Made by a program: the position numbers and the translations under genes. This document shows, one piece after another, positions 11,850 to 24,200 of a DNA stretch of 64,000 bases (its first letter is position 1; each line of letters begins with the position of its first letter). The notes beneath the pieces are model-generated. The model was not told the DNA's origin. It saw only the letters and a program-made list of their open reading frames with translations, and ran no database searches. Origin of the DNA: Crotalaria pallida. Taxonomy: Eukaryota; Streptophyta; Magnoliopsida; Fabales; Fabaceae. The DNA lies in NCBI GenBank assembly GCA_037953625.1, contig CM075649.1:75113290-75177289 (forward strand). The letters are read 5' to 3'.

Positions 11850-12823
11850 TGCACGTACAATCCGAATGGGACGTTTTGTTTATGAGCCAAACTTGTCATT
11901 ACATTGGTAAATTTATTGAATGTTGCACATATGAAGATTAAGGAATAACCTTAAATGAATTGTTGGTATGTATTCATTGGTAAATGAATTGTTTATTGAA
12001 TGTTGCACATATGCGAATGAGTATAGCTTACCTCCCTGCCCTTATTAGGTGTTGACCAGGAACCTAGATTTTCTAGAGATCAGTGATCTTGGATGACCCT
12101 TAGGTTCATGAAGTACATAGTCATCATGAGATAGAGACTCCTTGTACAACTCTTGAGGATTCGACCAGGTGGAGGAACAAATAAAGGACCAGCGACCAAC
12201 TCTGGAACGTCTTGGTTTTTGATAAGGAATACACTGTACATTTTTAGAGAACTATATCAGAGAAAGAACTCTGTTTTCATACTTTAAGATAATGGTGGTA
12301 CCCATAGAGTTTGTATACCTGATTTTATGAGTCAATTACCTTCCTCATGATTTATAAACTCTAAGAGAATATTAATAAACCATTTTAATATATTCCGCTG
12401 ACTCTGATTTTATCATTTGAATTTGGTAAATGAAGGAAGTATTGTTAAAGTCAATTTCTTGGGATAACCTTATAACTAAGCTATTTTCGAAAGCTATTTC
12501 GTGCTATAAAGGTTATCTCAAAATGATTTTAAGATGTTCAGGAAATAATTACTCCTTCCACCGGATTCACTTTCAGTTGCATGGTTTAAACTTGAGTACC
12601 ACATTCAAGGAAAAATTTTCATACTCCGATTTTTCCAACATAGTCAATAAGAAAACAAAACTCTTTTGATTAAACAATGGACGTTACATTTATTATCCCT
12701 AGTCAAATTATTTTACGCTTACTCTGATATTATTTCAAAAGGATTCGGTTATGCCATTGCGAAAGGAAAAATATTTTAAATTCTGAAACAATAAGAGATA
12801 TCTTCACTATTATTTTAATAACA

Positions 12824-13093
12824 AAGCTATATTAATTTTTAATGTCAAATGAATGCTATCTCATTCTTTATTTACAATGTTCCTAAGTTATATTTTATTG
12901 ATGTCAATGGACGCCAAATCCAAGGTTTAGTGAAAGTACGTTATTTTCTGAGATCCAAAGGTTTTTGTAATTTGCGCACCCGACCCATTAGAATTTCAAA
13001 GGAAAAGAAAAGAAAAATTTATTTCCTATAAAGTCTAATACATTAACAAATCCATAATATTTCCGGGTAATATATTTATTTATTATTTATTCC
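12824..13093 (+). other. Spacer without recognisable gene
   Basis: AT-rich sequence lies between the B LTR and the broken 3' end of the LINE. The only structure seen is an inverted repeat, CCGGGTAA at 13063-13070 and TTACCCGG at 13098-13105, which spans the LINE junction. A short 60-codon frame here has no recognisable features. Confidence 0.5.
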
Positions 13094-15071
13094 TTAATTA
13101 CCCGGATAAGGAAAGAGGGTGTTGCAAATATTCTGCAAAACCTCCCTATCCCAAGAGCCATCTTTTGAGTAATGAATGATTGGATAGTTTTCACACCAAG
13201 GAGGGGGAACAATACCTGGACTATGAACAAGTTTCCCTACAACAACAATCCAGTTACCTTTCCAAAACTTATTGTTTACACCTTTTCCCACTATCTAGAG
13301 AAGATTATCATAAACTTTAGGACAAGCTTTAACAATTCCTCTCCATAAACTTGTCTGTTTGAAAGTAGCAGATGCATTAATATTCGACACATCAGTCACC
13401 TTATACTTAGCAATGAGGCATTTGGCCCAAATAGAATCCGGATTACATATCAGCCTCCAGAAGAGCTTCATCATATACCCTTCATTTACAAATCGTAAGG
13501 TTCGAAATCCATGCCCTCCTTGCTCTTTAGGGGAGCAAATAGTGTCCCAAGCAACAAGATGACAATGACGATGTTCATAAGAACTCCCCCAAATAAAGCT
13601 CCTACAAATTTTCTCAATTTCATCACATATTCCCATAGGAAAAGCAGATGATTGCATTACATAATAAGGCAGATTTAAGATGCAAGATTGAGCTAACGTA
13701 TTACGACCCGCAAAGGATAGAGTTTTCATTAACCAAGACGAGAATTTTTTCCTTACTTTCTGAACTAGGTAATCATAAGTAGAAGCTTTAACTCTAGAGT
13801 GATGGATAGGCACACCCAAAGACATCCCTATCTCATTAGCCCTTGGAATATTCAGAATCTAACAAATATCTGAAGCCTGCTGATCCAGAACATTAGGGGA
13901 GAAGTAAATAGACGATTTCTGATGGTTAACAACTTGCCCTGAAGTTGTACAAAACTTGTTCAGAATAGTAATAATCGTCTCAGCTTGATTGACATTCGCT
14001 TCTGCAAGTAAGATAATGTCATCAACAAAGAACAACTGAGAGATTTTGGGGCCACCATTACCAATAGTTATAGGACACCAATTTCTAGTATTCGTAGCAT
14101 CGTTGATCAGATGAGATAAATGATCAATGCACAAAACCAATAAGTACGGATAAAGAGGATCTCCTTGGTGTAATCCCCGCTGCGGCATGAACTTAGCTAT
14201 ATAGTCACCATTCCAATTAATACACATACTGGACGTAGAAACACACTGCATAATCAAATTCACAAAATGCTGATCAAAACTGATCTTCATCCTGGTATCC
14301 TCAATAAAATCCCATCGCAGTCTATCATAAGCTTTGGCTAGATCAAGCTTTAGAATCATGAAACCTTTTCTTCCTTTAAGATTTTTGATAGTATGCACAA
14401 CCTCTTGTAGAATAATTACATTATCAGTGCTTTGGCGTCTAAGAACAAAGCTACATTGAGTTGGAGAGACCAGATGAGCAATCATAGGTTTAAGGTGATT
14501 CGCTAAGACTTTAGTAATGACCTTATAGATCACATTACATAGGGTTATGGGTGTAAAGTCAACGATTTTTTGAGGAGGATTAAGTTTCGGGATCAAAGAA
14601 ATCATCGGTTTGTTAACTTCTCTAACTCTGCAAGGATTAGCAAAAACCTCCTGGATAAATTTAAACATGGATCCCTGCACCAATTCCCATTGTGATTTAA
14701 AGAACAATGCTTGGAGACCATCTTTGGCAGGAGCTTTGGGATTGCCCATACTAAAAAGAGCAGCTTTAATCTCTTCCAAACTGAGATGTCTACTCAAAAT
14801 CAATCTGTCAACATGTCGGAGCACCGAAAAGCTAGAGCTTGTGAAGAGAAGAGCTACTATATCATTTTCCAGGGAGAAAAAAGATTTGAAGTGTCCAGAA
14901 CCATGTTGTGCAATTGCTGCTCCTCAAAAATCCATGTACCATTGCCATCCTGCAAAGCTTCAACTCTATTCTTCCTTCTTCTAGAAATAGCAGCTTGATG
15001 AAAGAACTGGGTGTTACGATCCCCCAAAGAAATCCATTTCATCCTTGCTTGGTGACGCCAATAGTTTTCTT
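13094..15071 (-). pseudogene. LINE (L1-type) ORF2: RT and C-terminal part
   Basis: Reading leftward from 15071, the frame gives the pre-RT block WISLGDRNTQFFHQ. The reverse transcriptase at 14824-13859 has LDLAKAYDRLRWDF, the catalytic FVDD where FADD is common, and GLHQGDPLYPYL. The thumb and C-terminal parts follow at 13825-13094 (SLGVPIHHSR, LAWDTICSPKEQGGHGF-like, NNKFWKGNWIV). In-frame stops sit at 13859-13861 and next to 13292; the frame of 15084-14857 differs from the RT frame, so there is also an indel. No poly-A end is seen at 13094, so the 3' end is missing. The 5' part of ORF2 continues at 17762 on the other side of solo LTR L. Confidence 0.9.
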
Positions 15072-15434
15072 TGTAACATCCCAATTTTAATTATAAGGGA
15101 AATTTATTTCTAAAACATAAGAAGAGGTTAGAATAAATACATAAGGTGATTTTGGGTGATGGATTAGGTTTACTTTAAGTGCCATAAATGAGTTAAGAAG
15201 TGTTGGCATTGGTGAGGAGAGTTAAAGAAGAGCAAATGAATTATAATAATGGTGTTTTCGGTGTTATAAACACCCTGTATTAGGAAATTAGAAGTAAAAG
15301 ATCTACAACTCTAAGCACAAATTCCACCATTGGATATGAAGATAATGGTCTTAAGAAGCTTGTCTAAAAATTTGGGCAAGATCCGACTGGTAACGGAAAA
15401 GATATAGCAGTTTGAATTTGAATTGTTCTAAATA

Positions 15435-15665
15435 AGCAAGGCCACGCCCAGGCGCGCCAGGATCGCGCCCAGGCGCGAGAATTAAATTTTAACTAGTTCT
15501 CACAGTCAGTTTTGCACGCGTGCGAGCCTTATATGCGCCGAAGCGAGCCTCCCATGCACCAGTTGGGGAAATGGCGTGCCAGTGCCCTAAAGCCACATGC
15601 ACCAGCCTCCAGCGCCACGCACCAGAAAATGAGCTGGTGCAGATCTCGCGCTCAGGCGCGTGCGA
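15435..15665 (+). repeat. GC-rich palindromic segment in LTR L exon 1
   Basis: This segment is far more GC-rich than its neighbours and repeats GGCGCGCC, AGGCGCG, GCGCC and CACCAG units. It occupies the same relative position as the TAATCGATTA array of LTR I, the CTCGAG array of D and the TTCGCTTAAGCGAA array of E. The equivalent part of LTR C (56000-56150, minus) has GCGCGCC and TGGTGCACCA motifs. Confidence 0.6.
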
Positions 15666-16280
15666 TCTGATGGGCTGTTTTCAGCCACAAGATTAAAACT
15701 TGGGCACCAAGTTGGCCAGCCCCCACCACACGATTTTGGCCCTTCCTGTGGAGGCATCAAAGGCAAACAAATAACAACACAACAACACCATCAACGCTCC
15801 ACATCTCCTTCATCTTATTATTCTCTCTCAAGCACCCAAGGGTACCAAACCATCATCAACCAACAAACACCCAAATCAAGCCACACAACCATCTCATCCA
15901 TTCTCTCCATCAAAGATCAAGCAAGAATGTGACCCACAAAATCCTCCTCCTCTCCCCACCATGGTCGACTCTCTGTCTCTATTTCTCTCCTAGGGCTCCA
16001 AGAGCTCAACTTCATCAACATTAAAATAAACACCAAAATCCAACCAAAGAACCCTCATAGTTATCATCCCTATCATGCAATCAAGCTCAAGATCATTACC
16101 ACCTCTTCCTCCTCCCCACACGAATTGGCTTCCTCATCATTGCTAGGTTTTCAAGCCTTCTTTTCATGTTGGTGATTACATGGTATAAGTGACGTAAGAG
16201 GATCAAGGGTTTAAGAATTCAAAGGTCAAGGGCACAAAGAAAGCTAGAGTTGCAAGTTTCCTTATCTCATCACATTTGAG

Positions 16281-17263
16281 GTAAGGGGGTGGGTATTGGC
16301 TTGTCTTAGAAATGGGTTTCTAGCTAGTATATAATGCTTTACTAAGTTTTATGTGTGTTGTGTAGTGATTAGGGAACCCTAAGGTAGTGAACAATAGTAA
16401 TAATTATTTTAGGTAAATAAAAGAGTTAAGCACTAGTTGAAGTTAAAGAATAAATGATGAGTTAATTGTAAAAAAAATATATATATATATATATATATAT
16501 AAATATGTTTGAAAATGATAAATGTGAAACCCTGATTGTTACTGGTAAATATTTGAGTGTTGTATTTATTATATGTAAGTTAAATTTGTATTTTGTTACT
16601 TAACGTTTGGAATTTAAAATTTATTGATTAAGAAATGTCTTGTCTGTTGGAAAATGGACATGTGAGACTTGAAACAAAATATAAGGAAATGCAGTGTGAT
16701 TGAATCCTTGGAAGCACCGACACACTAGGTGCCCTGCTAGGTGGTGAATTGCCTGCTAGGGCCAATTTCCTGTCAGGCCAATTGCGCATTAGGTCCAAAT
16801 ACCCCGTTAGGCGTCGGTGCGCCAAAGGGTCAATCCACTGCACAACTGAATAAAATGGGGAATAATATGCGAACCGGAATTAAGGGAAATGAATTAATTA
16901 AATTAATAAGCATAGTCCTAACGGGTGATGCCTAATGGGTGCAAAGTCCTGACAGGTGTAAAGTCCCTAGTAGGTGGTGAATTGCCTGGCAGGTGCATCA
17001 AATCCTAGTGGTGCAAAGGAAAAAGGGAAATAATGAAAGGGGTAGAACAATTATAGGGGAAACACAGAATCATAGTAATATAGTGAGAAGGAAAATGGAA
17101 ATACAACCTGGATTGCAATTGATTGAAATTGTGGTTATGATTGCAATAAATGTGCATTATATGAATAACTTGATACATGTGCTTGGCTTAGTGGATTATT
17201 ATGTCTATCCGGGAACTACCTTTCTATTTCATGTGCAATGCTCACTCCCTTCATATTTTTCAG
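16281..17263 (+). other. Predicted intron inside LTR L
   Basis: The donor is TTTGAG|GTAAGGGGG. The acceptor follows a TGCTCACTCCCTT branch/pyrimidine segment and reads ATTTTTCAG|ATACTGAG. Exon 2 then reads in frame to AEQVHSPSQGE and stops. The same signals recur in LTRs C, D, E and H. Confidence 0.6.
16724..17012 (+). repeat. CCT-NNN-AGG repeat array in LTR L intron
   Basis: Units of the form CCT-three bases-AGG recur: CCTGCTAGG twice, CCTGTCAGG, CCTGACAGG, CCTAGTAGG and CCTGGCAGG, plus G-U variants such as CCTAACGGG and CCTAATGGG. Here the short stem is constant and the triloop varies, the opposite of the other arrays. The stems are short, so the structural reading is weaker. Confidence 0.55.
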
Positions 17264-17306
17264 ATACTGAGATCGAGCTAGCACAGTCCCCGGCCGAGCA
17301 GGTGCA

Positions 17307-17325
17307 CTCTCCCTCACAGGGAGAG
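17307..17325 (+). repeat. Terminal hairpin of LTR L exon 2
   Basis: CTCTCCCT and AGGGAGAG form a perfect 8-bp stem with loop CAC. It lies just after CCGGCCGAGCAGG and overlaps the end of the short exon-2 frame. The same hairpin is at 34931-34949 and 42152-42170, with altered stems in C, D, E and I. Confidence 0.85.
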
Positions 17326-17761
17326 TAGATTATAGTATTGCAGGACATGGAAATGTCCTGGGCCCATTTGTCATGATGATGATGTGAATTATTTTTGAGT
17401 TGTAAATAATGTAAATATTCGCTTTTGGGGGCCCAGGATAGCCTCTTAGTAAAAAGGGGTATTTCGTGAAAAACTTAAGTAGGTGGTAACTTGTATATAT
17501 TGCTGCTGAATACTCTGATGACATACTTGACTACTGCTGGATGCACTTGATGCACAAATGATATTTTGAGCCCTGCTGGCTTCTGAATGAATTATGATAT
17601 GTTGATTTATCAGGTTGCAGGTTAAACTAATATTTGGAAAGTCCTACAAACAAAGGAAACTCCATCCGTTTGATGGTAGATTTTCATAAATTAAAAAGGA
17701 AATTTTAAGTTCACTATTTTAATTAATGGTTAATTATGGGTAGATAATGTAAGGTGTTACA

Positions 17762-18748
17762 TTATTCGTGATTTAAAATTTTAATATATTCATCACATAG
17801 ATCCTGTTTCAAGCGTTGCAAGAAGGGATTGTTATATGTAGCAAGTTGCCTATGGATGCCATCAAGTCTATTCAAAATGCGTCTTTTCTTTGCAAAAATA
17901 TTATCGAAGGTCTCCCTATTACATTGAGATACACAATACGTGAACCTGTTAACATTCTCATTCCAAGGGCAATCATGTGTCCAACTATTTGAAACTTGAA
18001 GTTGAAAATCAGGATGAGAAAGCCAGGAAGCAAGGAATTTAAAATATGGCACATTTATTCTCCTGTAACAAGCCCTATTATCAAAGCGGAGCCACAAAGC
18101 AACGTGATCAGAAGTAGGCAAAGGGATATGAATTACCGAGAAGTGTGGAAAGGCTTCCCTCGAAATAAGGTTCACCACTGCCTTATCCAAATGTTCTTGA
18201 AGCTGCCCTTGCTGCCAAGTAAACGGAACACCTTTGAAACCAATATCCGAGAGCTCACAGTCATCAAGACAGCTAATGAATTTCTCTGCGCTAGTCTGAT
18301 TAATTGGAGTACCTCCTATCTTCTCACTACTGAACATAACTTGGTTGAAATCACCTAATGCACATCAAGGTCCATCTATAGTAGAATAAAGACTATGCAT
18401 ATCATTCCATAAAACATCTCTTTCTATTTCATGGGGGCTAGCGTAAATAATGCTCAAATACCACACGTCCCCAAGAGATAACTTCCCAGCTAGGTGTATA
18501 ACATACTTGGAGACATGTAGAGAATTCATCAGGACTCTATATGTTCTCCATACTGCAAATCCAACCGCATCCACATGAGTTACTCCATCAAAGCCAAGCT
18601 TAGCAATCACTGCCTCAGCCTTTTCTCCACTTATACGTGGTTCCAAGATAGCAAGAAAATCCAAATCATAAAGTCTTTTACAATCTTCCATGAGACCATG
18701 AAAGGAACGATGTCCAACACCTCTACAATTCCAAATCATTGCATTCAT
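17762..18748 (-). pseudogene. LINE ORF2: N-terminal AP endonuclease
   Basis: The start ATG at 18748 gives MNAMIWNCRGVG, the first endonuclease motif. Further motifs are LEPRISG (catalytic Glu), GDFNQ and TSDHVAL, the usual order of APE-type LINE endonucleases that nick target DNA. One in-frame TGA lies just before CALGDFN (near 18362), where TGG (Trp) would be expected. The same frame continues to 17762, where solo LTR L interrupts it, and the protein resumes at 15071 with KENYWRHQARMKW. Confidence 0.9.
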
Positions 18749-18749
18749 T

Positions 18750-19536
18750 TTAACAAAACAATAAAATAGAAAGTGCTGAGCTCAGCCTAAATAAAACATG
18801 GGTCACAGAGGACCCTAAAACATCTTCTTTTTGACTAGGACTACCAACAGTCCCTTTATTCTCCATATACAAAGCAGTATCTTTATCATCAATCATACTA
18901 AAACTTCCTTTATCCATAGTATGTTGATTTTTGATAAAATCCATTTCAACACTCTTCGACCTTGGGACAAAACATCCCAGATAATCATCAGTTCTTATCC
19001 TTGCCTTGAAGTCATTCCACATTTCTTGTTGATATTTTCGCATAGTATCAAAAATAACCCACTCTATTTCCTTTTTCTCCTTCCGCTCAAGCAGCTGAGC
19101 TTCACTTAAACAGTTGTTATTCATTTGAGTTGCTTGCGTAGTAATAAGAACGTCATTCTACATGGGGGATCGATTGGCCACAGGCTTGGTGTCATGGCCT
19201 TTCTTTTGTGAAGTGGGCTTGGACATATTATTTTTAGTAGTGCTAATCAGTTGCTTCTGGGGCCTGGGCCCATTACTCCTATTCACATGGTCAGACACAA
19301 TATTCTCCCAGTGGGTCCCAAAGAAGTATTTAGTTCCACTTCTCTAGCATCATTATCTTCAACTGATTTTCCCGCTTCCTCATCAAGGAGAGTAGTAAAG
19401 CGAGATCCCTCCTTTTTTGCCTCCAAAATTTTTTCATGCTTTTTCCTCACTAATCCAGATGGATTTAGGGCCTTATTATTAGGAAACCTCCTACGTTGAT
19501 TTCGGTTCACCATCATCAATGACCCATAATGGCTAT
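18750..19536 (-). pseudogene. LINE ORF1, C-terminal part, broken
   Basis: The region upstream of ORF2 on the minus strand contains GSRFTTLLDEEAG, a stretch typical of the end of plant LINE ORF1, followed by a second frame ending at TAA in 18752-18750. That stop is separated from the ORF2 ATG by one base. The two frames (19536-19283 and 19124-18750) are not continuous, so the gene is broken. The 5' half of the LINE is cut off at 19536 by LTR I. Confidence 0.65.
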
Positions 19537-19674
19537 TGTAACATCCTAAACTTAATAACAATTAAAACATCTTAAGAATGGTGATTTAATATAGTGGGGT
19601 CTTGGTTTAAGTATTAGAAATATTAGGAATGATTAGAATGTGTTAGAATACAAAATTTCATGCATTAATCGATT

Positions 19675-19858
19675 AACAGGAGGAGCTAATCGATTAACCC
19701 TTGAACCACTCTCAGCCAATACTCGATTAGGACCAGACTTAATCGATTAACCAAATGACAAACATCAGCCATTAATCGATTAAAGGGCATGTTAATCGAT
19801 TAACATATCGTCAAACATCATGCATTAATCGATTAACATCGGGAGCTAATCGATTAAC
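19675..19858 (+). repeat. TAATCGATTA palindrome array in LTR I
   Basis: Seven perfect AATCGATTA units and one CTCGATTA unit are arranged mostly in close pairs separated by 12-20 bases, for example either side of ACAGGAGGAGC. The same palindrome is used by the unrelated copia LTR J at 61171-61590. Confidence 0.9.
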
Positions 19859-20293
19859 CATCGACCCGTTAAGTAGAATTACGAAGAAAGACTTGTCTGA
19901 TCAATCATAAAACGTGATTTTAAATAGGCACTCACCTGATTATCAACCAAAAAAAACTCACGTCTCTTTCTCCATGGTTCTAGAGAGTTCTTGAGTTTCC
20001 TCCATAATTCCACCTTAATTCATCCTCATATCACTTCTATTCACAAAAATCAACCCCACCAACCTCTAAAACTCAAAACCCACTTCTCTTTCATGTTGAA
20101 AATCCATCTTCTTTCATACCCACATCTCTAGTTATCAACACTCTTGTATTCTACCCATATAAATTGAAGAGAAAGAGGTTAAGAGTTGGGAAAATTATAA
20201 GAGAAGGAGTAGGCAAGAAAGGAATCAAGCCATAAGAATCAATCAAGCTTCAAGGAGAACACTCTCTTAAAGCACTCCCTCTCCTCCATTAAG

Positions 20294-20838
20294 GTAAGGG
20301 AGGAGTAGTTTGCTTAATTTAAAGTAAAGAATTACTTACTAATAACAAAGAACCCTAGGATTTATAATGATAGAGAGACTTTTACTTTTAATTGTTGTAA
20401 TGGAAGTATTTAATGTTATGTTGGAAACTTGCCCTTTCTTTAGAATTTTGAATATGTATGACTTTGAATCTTCATTGCCATAGGTTAAAATGATGAATAT
20501 TATATTGATTTCAATTGATTTAATTATATGAAAATTAGTAGAATTGAGTAATTGAAAGTGAATGCTCTTAATAATAATTTTTGCTTGTTGCATTGAGTGT
20601 TCATGAATTAAAAGAGAATATGTGCTTCTCAATTAAAATTATACTAAAGTATAAACTAATTTCTAATTTTATAAAGTATGACTTCAATTGAGAAGTACTT
20701 AGGAGCATGCATCATACATGGAGTCATAAGGTGGACGGTGAGGAAGTTGGGAAGACATACGCGGAGGCACGTGAGTGATATGTGATTAGGGGTTATCGTG
20801 GGTGGAACCACTCACTCCCTTTATGCTGACATTTTTAG
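20294..20838 (+). other. Predicted intron inside LTR I
   Basis: The donor is CATTAAG|GTAAGGGAGG, the acceptor GACATTTTTAG|GTACTTCGCC, preceded by CACTCACTCCCTTTATG. At 545 bp it is the shortest of the LTR introns in the window and has no clear hairpin array. Confidence 0.55.
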
Positions 20839-20886
20839 GTACTTCGCCTGGTGATGTATTTTCCATTCCCCCTGCCGAGGAGAGTC

Positions 20887-20907
20887 ATACTCCATCTCAC
20901 GGAGTAT
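20887..20907 (+). repeat. Terminal hairpin of LTR I exon 2
   Basis: ATACTCC and GGAGTAT pair around a seven-base loop. The position, shortly after CCTGCCGAGGAG, matches the terminal hairpins of the other LTRs, but the stem sequence differs. Confidence 0.7.
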
Positions 20908-21156
20908 AGACTTAGTGATAGGGCTCAGCCACTTCTGATGCAACCACGCTTGATGTGATACCATATTACCTTTTTGGCTCACTTAATGACAATGTTGTAT
21001 AAAATATTTTAAGTCTTTTACTTTTGATATGCAAAATAATAGAACAAAGCTTTATTTTGTAGTTGTGAGATAGTGCCACCACTATGGTATAGTATATACC
21101 ATTCTTTTGGTTATGGCACTATAGTGGCAAAAAGTCTTTTGATGTGTAACCAAACT

Positions 21157-21158
<2 letters not shown>

Positions 21159-21202
<44 letters not shown>
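21159..21202 (+). repeat. (TA)n microsatellite at a deletion junction
   Basis: About 22 TA units join the truncated LTR I to the middle of gag. The missing LTR end, primer-binding site and N-terminal gag suggest a deletion whose endpoints fell in or were repaired through this run. Confidence 0.85.
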
Positions 21203-21204
<2 letters not shown>

Positions 21205-24200
21205 TCCACATGCACCATCTGCTTCTAGTTCTGCCCCTCTTTGTCAGCATTGTGGCAGGCACCACCGAGGTATTTCCTGGAAACTTCAGGGTCAAGGGAG
21301 AGAAAGACACTGCTTCATCTGCAAACAGTCTGGCCACATAGCTGCCCAATGTCCAAACAAAATTCCAAAGAAAGAAGAAGTCAGCACTGCTGAGACTCGA
21401 AAGGTTAATGATAACAGACCTTCTACTCGTGGTAGAGTCTACACCCTTAGTGGTGCTGAGGCTAAGGATGCTGAAGGATTGATTAAAGGTACTTGTTGCA
21501 TTAATAACCATCCGTGTGAAGTATTATTTGAATGTGGTGCCACCCACTCCTTTATTTCTTTTGATTGTGCTAAACGCCTAAATCTACCTATTGTTGATAC
21601 ACCTTACAAACTTTTAGTGCCTACCCCCACTAATCCTACTGTCATAACTACTAAAATATGTCCTAACTATATTCTAAAGGTCCTAAACCATACATTCTAT
21701 ATTGATCTCATCTGTCTCCCCTAAAGTCAACTCGATCTGATTCTTGGAATGGACTGGATGTCCAATAATCACATTGTGATTAACTGTCATACTAAGACAC
21801 TTACCCTGAACTCAAACACCTTAAACCCTACCCTAAAAGAAGCCCCTTGTATATGATGGTAACCTAATGTCGGCCAAGATGGAAGTGGATCAAGAATCAG
21901 AAATTCAATCCATTCCACTGGTGAATGAATTCCCTGAGGTTTTTCCTGATGAAGTTCCTGGATTGCCTCCTGTCCGAGAAGTAGAATTTACCATTGACTT
22001 AATGCCAGGAACCGGGCCAATTTCTATATCTCCATATAGAATGGCTCCGGCTGAATTGGTAGAACGTAAGAAGCAACTAGAAGAGTTGTTGGGGAAGAAA
22101 TTCATTCGATCGAGTGCGTCGCCTTGGGGAGCCCCAGTGCTTTTTGTAAAGAAGAAAGATGGAAGCCAGAGATTATGTGTTGATTACCGGCAGTTAAACA
22201 AGGTGACAATTAAAAACAAGTACCCTCTTCCTTGAATTGCTGATTTGATGGATCAACTCCGCGGAGCGGCAATCTTTTCCAAGATTGATCTCAGATCTGG
22301 ATACCACCAGATTTGAGTTAAGGAAGAAGACATCCCTAAAACAGCTTTTAGGACGCGGTATGGTCACTATGAATATGTAGTGATGCCATTTGGTTTGACC
22401 AACGTTCCTGCTGTGTTCATGAATTACATAAACAGAATTTTCCGACCTTATCTGGATTCTTTTGTAGTAGTGTTTATTGATGACATTCTCATCTACTCTA
22501 AGACTCCAGATGTGCATCGGGAACACTTGAGAAGAGTATTGGAGATTCTGAAGGAAAAACAATTGTATGCTAAACTATCGAAATGTGAGTTTTGGCTGGA
22601 GAAGGTGAACTTCTTAGGCCATGTAATTACTTATGAAGGAGTGGTTGTTGATCCTGCTAAAGTAGAGGTTGCGTTGAAGTGGGAACGACCAAGGAATGTG
22701 GCGGAAATAAGAAGTTTTATGGGGTTAGCAGGATACTACAGAAGATTTATCGAAGGATTCTCTAAAATTGCCTTGCCTCTAACTAAGTTGACTAGAAAGG
22801 AGATTCCTTTTGCATGGAACGAGCAATGTGAACAAAGTTTTCAAGAGTTGAAGCATCGGTTAACTTCATCTCCTGTATTGATACTACCTGATCCATCCCA
22901 GTATTTTGATGTGTATTGTGACACATCTAGACAAGGATTAGGATGTGTACTTATGCAAGGAGGAAAAGTGGTTGCCTATGCCTCTCGGCAGTTAAGACCA
23001 CATGAAGAAAATTATCCTACGCACGATTTGGAGCTTGCAGCGATTGTCTTTGCCCTTAATATTTGGAGGCATTATCTATGTGGCACTCGATTTGAAGTAT
23101 ACAGCGATACCAAAAGTCTCAAGTAATTATTTGATCAAAAAGAGTTGAATATGAGACAACAAAGATGGACGAAATTCCTTAAGGACTATGGCTTTAGTCT
23201 ACAATACCACCCCGAAAAAGTGAACGTAGTTGCAGATGCTTTGATCTGGAAAGCCCTTCATATTAGTAGCATGGTGGTGAAAGAGTTGGAACTAATTGAT
23301 GAATTCAATAACCTCAATTTAGCTATCCAGTTCAAAGAAAGGAGTATTATTCTGGGAGTGCTTAAAATCACAAATGAATTCTTAGACCAAGTCAGGCAAT
23401 AGCAGTGGAATGATGTTGAGCTGCAAGAGAAAAAGAACTTAGCCTAAGAGAGAAATGAACCAGGCTTCTCTGAGGAAACTAATGGCATCCTGAGATTCAA
23501 GAATAGAATTCGCATTCCCTCCAACCCTGAATTAAAGAAGATGATCCTAGATGAAGATCATAAAAGCAAACTGAGTTTACATCCAGGGTCTACAAAAATG
23601 TATCAAGATTTGAAAAAGCTCTTCTGGTGGACAAAACTCAAACATGATGTAGTAGAGTATGTAGCAAAGTGCTAGGTTTGCCAAAAAGCAAAGATAGAAC
23701 ACAAGAAGCCTGGAGGTGAATTGCAGCCATTGGAAATTTCGGTGTGGAAGTGGGATAGCATCTCTATGGACTTTGTCTCCGGATTACCAACGACTATAGC
23801 GGGTCATGAAGCAGTATGGGTGGTGGTGGACAAGCTAACTATGTCTGCTCATTTCATGCCCATTAACATGAGATATTCTATGGAGAAACTGACTCAATTA
23901 TACATCAAAGAAATAGTCCGACTGCATGGAGTTCCTTCCAACATCATCTCAGATCGTGATCCTAGATTTTTATCTAGATTCTGGCAAAGTCTCCAGCAGG
24001 CATTGAGGACAAGCTTGAAGCTTAGTTCCGCTTACCATCCTCAAACTGATGGCCAAACGGAACACACCATCCAATCCTTAGAAGATTTGTTAAGAACTTG
24101 CACCATGGAGTAACAAGGAAGCTGGGATCAACTTTGGTGGTGTTTACCTATAACAACAGTTATCGTGCTAGTATAGGTATGGCTCCATTTGAGGCCTTGT

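Larger units (their letters stand above)
9417..12823 (+). mobile_element. 3' LTR of element B (about 3.4 kb)
   Basis: It begins TGTAACACCCCTAATTTCG right after a polypurine tract. From 10458 it matches 3249-6095. The predicted intron runs from the donor at 10323 (TATG|GTAAGC) to the acceptor TTATTAG ending at 12048. About 0.4-0.5 kb is deleted near 11960-12015 relative to the left copy. A run of TATATA near 9510-9530 could be promoter-like. The right end is approximate because the copies diverge after CACTATTATTTTAA. The open frames inside are not credible genes. Confidence 0.7.
15072..17761 (+). mobile_element. Solo LTR 'L' (2690 bp) inserted in the LINE
   Basis: The LTR starts TGTAACATCCC at 15072 and ends GGTGTTACA at 17761. 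The flanks TTCTT and TTATT match at 4 of 5 positions, as expected for an old target-site duplication. LINE ORF2 stops at one edge and resumes at the other, which confirms insertion without internal sequence. A block at 15300-15400 (TACAACTCTAAGCACAAATT, then CCACCATTGGATATGAAGAT) is shared with LTRs C, D and E. A TA microsatellite lies at about 16471-16502. An open frame of about 90 codons near 15660 has no recognisable domain. Confidence 0.9.
19537..21158 (+). mobile_element. 5' LTR of gypsy element I (3' end lost)
   Basis: It begins TGTAACATCCTAAAC at 19537 within LINE ORF1 and carries the usual exon-intron-exon signals. The expected TGTTACA end and the tRNA-Met primer-binding site are absent. 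The sequence runs into a long TA repeat and emerges in the C-terminal half of gag. An inverted repeat ATAGTGCC/GGCACTAT spans about 21069-21121 and encloses a smaller TGGTATA/TATACCA hairpin. Confidence 0.7.

Noticed and set aside
14610..14998. Plus-strand ORFs over the LINE RT
   Set aside because: Antisense shadows of the minus-strand RT, which has clear catalytic motifs.
16471..16502. TA microsatellite as a promoter TATA box of LTR L
   Set aside because: It lies in the predicted intron downstream of the leader, so a promoter role is unlikely.
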